Shown here piece after piece: positions 57,946 through 64,000 of a stretch of DNA of 64,000 nucleotides (within the stretch, counting starts at the first letter, position 1; each line of letters opens with the position of its first letter). A program made the translations under genes and the position numbers. The notes below the pieces were generated by a model, which saw only the letters and a program-made list of their open reading frames with translations, ran no database searches and was not told the origin of the DNA. This stretch comes from Cherax quadricarinatus (lineage: Eukaryota > Arthropoda > Malacostraca > Decapoda > Parastacidae): positions 344,501-408,500 of the forward strand of contig NC_091322.1 in assembly GCF_038502225.1 (NCBI RefSeq). The letters are read 5' to 3'.

Positions 57946-60900
57946 ATGGCTTGTTTGAAAACTCAGTTTCAGTCTTTACAGACTAAGATTACACAATTAG
58001 AAAATCTAATTTCAGTCTGTCTAGGATTAACTCAAGATACCAACATAGATTTTGATGATCTTGAGGTCAAGTTTGAATTATTTACACAACGTCTGGAAAT
58101 AATTAATTCAGACTATACACATTATGAAAATCAATTTCTTGAATCAGATCCATCTGAAGATGAAATTAAAAATGTTTTGGATACTTTTAGTGATCAACAA
58201 TTAAGGTGGACAGGAGTACAGGCTATCTGCCGTAAAACTCTGTCACAGAGAACTATTACTAGTGGTCAAACACCTGTTACACCTGTAACAACAACAAGTG
58301 TCCCATTACCAAGTTTACCTACATTGTCATTACCTATTTTCCAAGGTCATAATTATGAAGAATTCATTAGTGGTTTTCAATCCATAGTAAATTCACGAAC
58401 TGACATAGATGAGATTGCTAAGTTCAATTACCTTAAATGTCTTGTGAAGGGAGAACCCTATGAACTGATTAAGTCATTTCCGGTGGTCAAAGGCAATTAT
58501 CAAATAGCCTTACGTGTCTTAGCAGACAATTACTTTGATGATGACAAGGCTAGAGTTAGACATGCAGTCTTAATATCAAGCTTGAAGCCACCCAAACATT
58601 GTTATTCAGACTTACAGGCATTTAGAATTACATTAGACAATAGTCTCAGATCTCTAGATGCTAAATATGACCTAAGACAATGTGATTGGTTTATCAGTGG
58701 TATTGTACAAGATAAGTTGTCACCACAAACTATTGAACGATTAAATATTATGTTCAATAAACGCTATTTCACTTGTGAGGAAATTAGCAATGGTTTACAA
58801 ACAATAGTTTCATGCATGCAAGCAACGAGACAAGATGAAAAATCCACAAATCCAGTGGATAATAAACCTTCAACTCAGTATAAAAAGAGTATACCTACTC
58901 CCACTAAACCACATAATGGGAAATCCCATATAGGCATTTATCAAGCTGTGAATACAATAGACAGTAAACAGACTGTCATACATAAACGTACTCCAAAATG
59001 TGTACTTTGTGATGGAACACATTGGGCACAGTATTGTAGTCAATGCACATCAATGGAGGCACGTAAACAACGTGTTCATCAGCTGAAAAGATGCATCAAG
59101 TGTTTAGGTGAACACAAGGGAGGAAAATGCTCACTGAAGAAGTGTTTTAAATGCAAGGGTATGCATCATACAGCATTATGCCCAAATACTTTTGCTGAAC
59201 AGCAGCAGACTTCCACAGAATCAGGAAGTCAACAAGCAACAGCATTAAATGTGAGAGATAAGTTTAAGGCAACTGCTCTCCCGATAGCTCGAGTTGAGTT
59301 ATCTAATAAATTACACAAAACCAATGTGCTAACACTATTTGATCAAGGCTCACAAAGGTCCTTCATAAGAAGATCAGTGTTGCAGAAACTGAATAAACAA
59401 CCCTATGCCAAAATACAGTTAGATATAGCTGGTTTTTTCCATAATTCTGGTAAACAGACATATGACCTAGCCAGAATCACTGTTGGTCTAGGAAACAGGA
59501 AAAAGACAGTAGAAGCTGTGGTAGTAGATGATTTGCCTAAGTCTGTGCAGATCCAGGGATTAAAAGAAACAGTTGCAGCACTGAAAGCAGCTAAGGTCAA
59601 GTTAGCCTGTCCTGACATACAGACGGACACAATTAGTCCAATTGATTTAATCATTGGAAGTGATTATTATCACTGTTTTGTGCAAAATATAGTAAGTAAA
59701 CATGATGTTCACTTGCTGAAAACAGCAGGAGGCCACATGATATGTGGTCCCATTCCCTCTCAAAGTGGGAAAGAAGCTGATATTGATTCAGTGGAAAATG
59801 TACTAGTTACGAGAATAACCGCTGATCATGTACCACAGCAAAAATTATCATTACTGGAAGAAATGAATGAACCAGTTGATAAGTTGTGGGATTTAGATGC
59901 GATAGGTATTGATGTAAATAAACCAAGCCCACAAGAGTCTCAGACTTATAACCAATATTTGGACACTGTCAAATATAAAGATGGACAGTATTGGGTTAGG
60001 TTACCATGGAAATTAAATCCACCACATCTACCTAGCAATTATCGCATGGCTTTCGGACAGATGAAAGCACAAATACATGAGCTCAGGAAGAATCCAGAGT
60101 TACTGACTGTCTATGATAATATCATACAAGAACAGTTGGACAATAAATTCGTTGAGGAAATAGTCGAAGATAAGTTGAAGACAAACGCTCATTATCTCCC
60201 GCACCATGGAGTCAGAAAAGATTCTGAAACCACTCCACTACGTGTTGTATATAATTGCAGCGCACGTGCAAATAAAGATGTAGCAAGTCTTAATGACTGT
60301 CTGATGACCGGACCCTCACTAACTGAGAAACTTGGAGACGTGCTTATGAAATTTCGCACAAACCCATATGCCTACACGGCTGATATTTCCAAGGCTTTCT
60401 TAAGAGTAGGACTACAAGAAATAGATAGAGATTATACTCGATTCTTGTGGCCTGAAAATCCACATGATCCTCAAAGTCCTGTGAAAACTTATCGTTTCAA
60501 ATCAGTATTATTTGGTGCAACATCCTCTCCATTCTTACTAGAAGCTACTCTAAATACACATTTGAAGAAATCTGAAGGTCCCTTCAAAGAAGTCTTAAAG
60601 AAAAGTTTCTATGTGGACAATCTTCAAGGTACTGTGAATAAAGAGGAGGATTTGAAATCCTTATACAGAGAAGCTAACAAGGAGATGAAAGAAGCAAATA
60701 TGCCTCTAAGGATGTGGAATACAAATCCAAAGCAATTAAGGGAACTTATCAAAGAAGATTTCCCTGAAACTGAAATTCCTGATTGCAACAATATGCTGGG
60801 ACTTAATTGGAACACACAGGAAGATACTTTGAGTCTCAAAAAGATAAACAATAAATCATGCAGTACACTCACTAAACGTAGTTTACTGTCAGAGGTATCA

Positions 60901-63234
60901 CAATGTTTTGATCCTCTAGGACTCGTCTCACCAATTACCATAAAAGGTAAAATGCTTATGCAAGATGCATGGAAGCTCAAAATTGGATGGGATGAGAACT
61001 TGCCTCTAGAAATGAGTCAAGCATGGGATGAAATATCCAAGGAGTTTAAACAACTTCATCAAATTAAATTTCCCAGACAAATAGGTCAAGAGGGAAACAA
61101 TTACACATTACATGTGTTCTGTGATGCGTCAACCAGAGGTTATGGCGCTGTAGCTTACATGAGTAATGCTGAAGGAAGTACACTAATTACTTCAAAGGCC
61201 AGGGTAGCACCCTTGAAGGTCAGAACAGTACCACAATTGGAACTAACAGCACTCTATGTAGGTACAAAATTAGCTGTCTATCTCAACAAAGTACTTGATC
61301 ATCTCACTATTGAGAAAACCGTGATCTGGAGTGATAATGAAGCAGTTCTCCAGTGGTTAAGAAATAATAAGAGTAAGTTGGTCTATGTACAGAACAGAGT
61401 AGCAGAAATAAAAGAGATGCAGAGAGATTATCTCTTTCTTCACGTCTCTACCCAAGAGAATCCAGCTGACATGTTGTCACGTGGTGTCCCACTCAAGAAA
61501 TTTGTGGATAATAAATTATGGCTCCACGGACCGAACTGGCTCTCTGATGAAAATAACTGGCCTCAGCAAAAAGCTCACATTATGCCAGAAGAAACAGTCT
61601 GCTTGAACACAGCAGAAATAAGTTGTGTAAATACTGCAGCAGCCACAACAGAAATAGTCATTGATGGATCTAATTACTCATCTTTGGGTAAACTCTTAAG
61701 AGTTACAGCTCTTGTCTTTAAATTCATTAAAGGAATTAAACCTGATTATGAATGTCTTGAACCCATTAACTACTGGGTGAAACTAATACAGAAAGATGTT
61801 TTCTCTACAGAATATAAATTTCTGGAAACACAAGATAAATCCCCAAAGAAACATGTCATGATTAATTCTTTAGGACTTTATCTCGACTCAGAAAAGATTA
61901 TAAGATGTCGAGGAAGAATTCATAATTCTTCACTACCTAAAGAAGCCATACATCCAATATTGATCCCCAAGAATCATTGGCTAACAAAACTGATTGTGCA
62001 AAACGCCCACAGTAACGTGTTACATGGTGGGGTAGCTGACACACTTTGTCATATACGACAATCCTACTGGATACCTCAAGGTCGACAAAGTGTGAAAAAA
62101 CAAATAAAGGACTGTATTACTTGTCGTCACTACGATATGCGAGTATGTCAGTATCCAGGTCCACCTCCATATCCCTCTGAAAGAGTTTGTCATATCACTC
62201 CATTTGAGGTGACAGGTGTAGATTATACTGGACCAATAATTTTAACCAAAACAGTTGACAAAGTTCCCATCAAGGTGTACATCTGTTTGTTCACTTGTGC
62301 TACAACTAGAGCAGTACATCTAGAAGTAGCCACTGACATGTCTGCTGAAACTTTTATCAAATTATTCAGAAGGTTTGCAGCCAGAAGGGCATGTCCCAGA
62401 CTGATGATTTCAGATAATGCAACGAACTTTGTTGCTGGTGCTGCTTATATAAGCAAGATCTTTGATCAGCCAGAAGTACAACAGATGCTGAATCAACGCA
62501 GATGTCGTTGGAGATACATTCCTCCTAAATCTCCATGGCACGGCGGATTTTATGAAAGAATGATCGGCATTGTAAAACGTTGTTTAAGGAAGACTCTTCA
62601 TCGTCAGAGAATAGACTTAGAAGAATTCCGTACAGTTGTGACTGAAATAGAAAATAGAGTCAACAACAGACCTCTAACTTATGTTACCGATGATCTGGAC
62701 AATTTAGAAGTGTTAAGTCCATCTCATTTACTCCATGGCAGAAGGCTCGAACCTGTTCCTCCCATGAATGATAAAGAAATCATAGAGGATCCTACTTATT
62801 TCGAACCTGAGCAACTCAGACGTAAATTCAAACACCTTAATAAAGTGATTGAACGTTGGGAGAAAATTTGGCGAGAAGACTATCTCACCTCATTGAGAGA
62901 ACACTTCTATGGAGCTGGTGTTCCGGAAAATCATAAGTCCTTAAGACCTGGTGACATAGTGATTATCGACAATGATGGTCCGAGGTCCCAATGGCCACTT
63001 GGAAAAATTGTGACCATATATCCTGATGCAAATGGAATCATCAGGACAGTTGATGTTTTGAGCAAAGGTGTAGTGAATAAGCGGACAATAAACAAACTAG
63101 TGCCGTTAGAATTACACAGTGTTGAAAACAAAATTAGTGATTCTCCAGAAACCACACAGACTAAAGCTGTTCAGAAAAGACAAGCAGCAGTGGTGGCGAG
63201 TGAGAAAATTAAATTAATGTTAAGTGATGAATAG
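57946..63234 (+). CDS. BEL/Pao gag-pol polyprotein, intact frame
   Basis: One open frame of 1,762 codons would make Gag, protease, reverse transcriptase, RNase H and integrase. The start at 57946 has A at -3 and G at +4. Domains in order: Gag-like DUF1759 region at about 123-290; three cysteine-histidine clusters at 352-364, 383-395 and 400-412; aspartic protease with FDQGS at 465-469; RT with D813 in YTADISKAF and YVDN at 889-892; RNase H with D1060, E1099 and D1130; integrase zinc motif H1355, H1360, C1390, C1393; integrase core D1426, D1490 and E1537; C-terminal DUF5641-like segment at about 1665-1720. Order and length suit BEL/Pao, and protease before RT before integrase excludes copia. 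The second catalytic RT aspartate is Asn (N892). No stop or frameshift is present. Confidence 0.95.
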   Translation: MACLKTQFQSLQTKITQLENLISVCLGLTQDTNIDFDDLEVKFELFTQRLEIINSDYTHYENQFLESDPSEDEIKNVLDTFSDQQLRWTGVQAICRKTLSQRTITSGQTPVTPVTTTSVPLPSLPTLSLPIFQGHNYEEFISGFQSIVNSRTDIDEIAKFNYLKCLVKGEPYELIKSFPVVKGNYQIALRVLADNYFDDDKARVRHAVLISSLKPPKHCYSDLQAFRITLDNSLRSLDAKYDLRQCDWFISGIVQDKLSPQTIERLNIMFNKRYFTCEEISNGLQTIVSCMQATRQDEKSTNPVDNKPSTQYKKSIPTPTKPHNGKSHIGIYQAVNTIDSKQTVIHKRTPKCVLCDGTHWAQYCSQCTSMEARKQRVHQLKRCIKCLGEHKGGKCSLKKCFKCKGMHHTALCPNTFAEQQQTSTESGSQQATALNVRDKFKATALPIARVELSNKLHKTNVLTLFDQGSQRSFIRRSVLQKLNKQPYAKIQLDIAGFFHNSGKQTYDLARITVGLGNRKKTVEAVVVDDLPKSVQIQGLKETVAALKAAKVKLACPDIQTDTISPIDLIIGSDYYHCFVQNIVSKHDVHLLKTAGGHMICGPIPSQSGKEADIDSVENVLVTRITADHVPQQKLSLLEEMNEPVDKLWDLDAIGIDVNKPSPQESQTYNQYLDTVKYKDGQYWVRLPWKLNPPHLPSNYRMAFGQMKAQIHELRKNPELLTVYDNIIQEQLDNKFVEEIVEDKLKTNAHYLPHHGVRKDSETTPLRVVYNCSARANKDVASLNDCLMTGPSLTEKLGDVLMKFRTNPYAYTADISKAFLRVGLQEIDRDYTRFLWPENPHDPQSPVKTYRFKSVLFGATSSPFLLEATLNTHLKKSEGPFKEVLKKSFYVDNLQGTVNKEEDLKSLYREANKEMKEANMPLRMWNTNPKQLRELIKEDFPETEIPDCNNMLGLNWNTQEDTLSLKKINNKSCSTLTKRSLLSEVSQCFDPLGLVSPITIKGKMLMQDAWKLKIGWDENLPLEMSQAWDEISKEFKQLHQIKFPRQIGQEGNNYTLHVFCDASTRGYGAVAYMSNAEGSTLITSKARVAPLKVRTVPQLELTALYVGTKLAVYLNKVLDHLTIEKTVIWSDNEAVLQWLRNNKSKLVYVQNRVAEIKEMQRDYLFLHVSTQENPADMLSRGVPLKKFVDNKLWLHGPNWLSDENNWPQQKAHIMPEETVCLNTAEISCVNTAAATTEIVIDGSNYSSLGKLLRVTALVFKFIKGIKPDYECLEPINYWVKLIQKDVFSTEYKFLETQDKSPKKHVMINSLGLYLDSEKIIRCRGRIHNSSLPKEAIHPILIPKNHWLTKLIVQNAHSNVLHGGVADTLCHIRQSYWIPQGRQSVKKQIKDCITCRHYDMRVCQYPGPPPYPSERVCHITPFEVTGVDYTGPIILTKTVDKVPIKVYICLFTCATTRAVHLEVATDMSAETFIKLFRRFAARRACPRLMISDNATNFVAGAAYISKIFDQPEVQQMLNQRRCRWRYIPPKSPWHGGFYERMIGIVKRCLRKTLHRQRIDLEEFRTVVTEIENRVNNRPLTYVTDDLDNLEVLSPSHLLHGRRLEPVPPMNDKEIIEDPTYFEPEQLRRKFKHLNKVIERWEKIWREDYLTSLREHFYGAGVPENHKSLRPGDIVIIDNDGPRSQWPLGKIVTIYPDANGIIRTVDVLSKGVVNKRTINKLVPLELHSVENKISDSPETTQTKAVQKRQAAVVASEKIKLMLSDE

Positions 63235-63266
63235 TTCACCTGCAGCGAACCTCCGCCGCCCCCCAG
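63235..63266 (+). other. short gap between gag-pol stop and 3' LTR
   Basis: Only 32 bp separate the stop from the LTR. The expected purine-rich polypurine tract is missing; the sequence before the LTR is CCTCCGCCGCCCCCCAG, pyrimidine-rich on the coding strand. Confidence 0.6.
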
Positions 63267-64000
63267 TGTGGAGAAATTTTCTCCAGGAGGGGGGTATCAG
63301 CCCCCTTCAGCCCTCTCAGCCCTGAGGGGCCACTAGAAGGGGCGAGCGTCTTGTTTACTGCTAGAGTGATTAATTGATCACAGATGCCGTATGCGTGGTC
63401 AAATGACCTCTGCTCCTTGCAGGGGTGTTGCAACGTGTATTTTTATAAGAGACAGTACATCTCTTACTTAGCAGGACAATTAAGGAAAATCCTGCTCCCA
63501 CTTTATTACCATAGTAAAGATAGTGTACATTGTTGTTTATGATTAAGACAGCAAGAAACAAACATTCTGCTTTGCTTCATCGAGGAGGTGACAAGGATGC
63601 AAGGTACTAGGTCAGCGTTTTTTTTTTTTGTGCTGGGGCCAGTGACGGGATGGAGCCCTGTAGCGTCTGGCAGACTAACTTTGACTCTACTACGAGACAC
63701 TGACGCCAGGATAACCAGCAAAGGACACTGATCTGTGCGTTAGTGTGAATAAAGTGTCTCACACAACACAATAAACACTTAAGAGAAGTGTGATCAGCTT
63801 CTCTTGTGATACATTGTGAACAATAAAGACGAATCTTGTTGAACATAGTGTACCAGTGTGCGTTTCCTAGACAATGGAAGACGTGGACATCCAAGGACAC
63901 TTCAGCTTCTATCAAGTCACCGATATCTGTCGAAGGTGTTGAGAACACCATAGCTCACGTTACAAAGAGCAAGGTATGTTACGAATTTCTTGTAGATTGG
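63267..64000 (+). repeat. 3' LTR of BEL/Pao element, cut by window end
   Basis: It matches the 5' LTR from 56078 over all 734 bp available, with about 0.7 percent substitutions. The right terminus, the target duplication and the true LTR length lie beyond the window. Confidence 0.88.

Overview
This window looks like intergenic DNA from a large, repeat-dominated animal genome, most likely a decapod crustacean. The evidence is indirect: many truncated CR1/jockey-type LINE copies, very long (TA)n, (GT)n and (TC)n microsatellites, minisatellites of 24 to 57 bp, MITE-like elements, foldback elements and one BEL/Pao LTR retrotransposon. I found no convincing host protein-coding gene, rRNA or functional tRNA. 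Almost every recognisable coding stretch belongs to a mobile element.

Layout. 1-3.7 kb: decayed LINE family A copies on both strands, one interrupted by a short insertion with a possible target duplication. 4.5-6.6 kb: two MITEs embedded in (TA)n, more (TA)n arrays and a perfect 24-bp hairpin. 7.1-9.0 kb and 15.4-18.0 kb: two nearly identical family A copies with open reverse transcriptase frames, each inserted in an older LINE. 11.4-13.6 kb: two minisatellites. 19.5-23 kb: a cluster of family B LINE copies set in (AC)n arrays. 23.5-24 kb: foldback elements carrying a hammerhead-ribozyme-like core. 24-28.5 kb: LINE families C and D. 29.2-30.3 kb: a 29-bp minisatellite. 32-37 kb: foldback elements, family D and a 55-bp tandem repeat. 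38.3-43.9 kb: old family A plus a second family B cluster, including endonuclease remnants. 44-51 kb: four more MITEs, a possible tRNA-like repeat pair, a hAT-like MITE, a family D copy nested in family B, and a five-unit satellite. 51-56 kb: microsatellites and LINE 3' ends. 56.1-64 kb: a nearly complete BEL/Pao element with an intact 1,762-codon polyprotein; its 3' LTR runs off the window.

How the parts relate. The LINEs are named A to D here for convenience. A and B each end in short tandem copies of their own 3' terminus. Family B copies with visible edges lie in (AC)n on the same sense strand, as expected for a microsatellite-targeting retrotransposon. The MITE copies lie in (TA)n. The foldback family (F) carries CUGANGA...GAAA cores, best preserved near 23.6 kb and 32.4 kb, and one copy has a 12-bp target duplication. 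Age layers are visible: the BEL/Pao element and the two large A copies look recent, while most other fragments carry stops, frameshifts and deletions. All family names rest on reading motifs and comparing copies within the window; no database search was possible.
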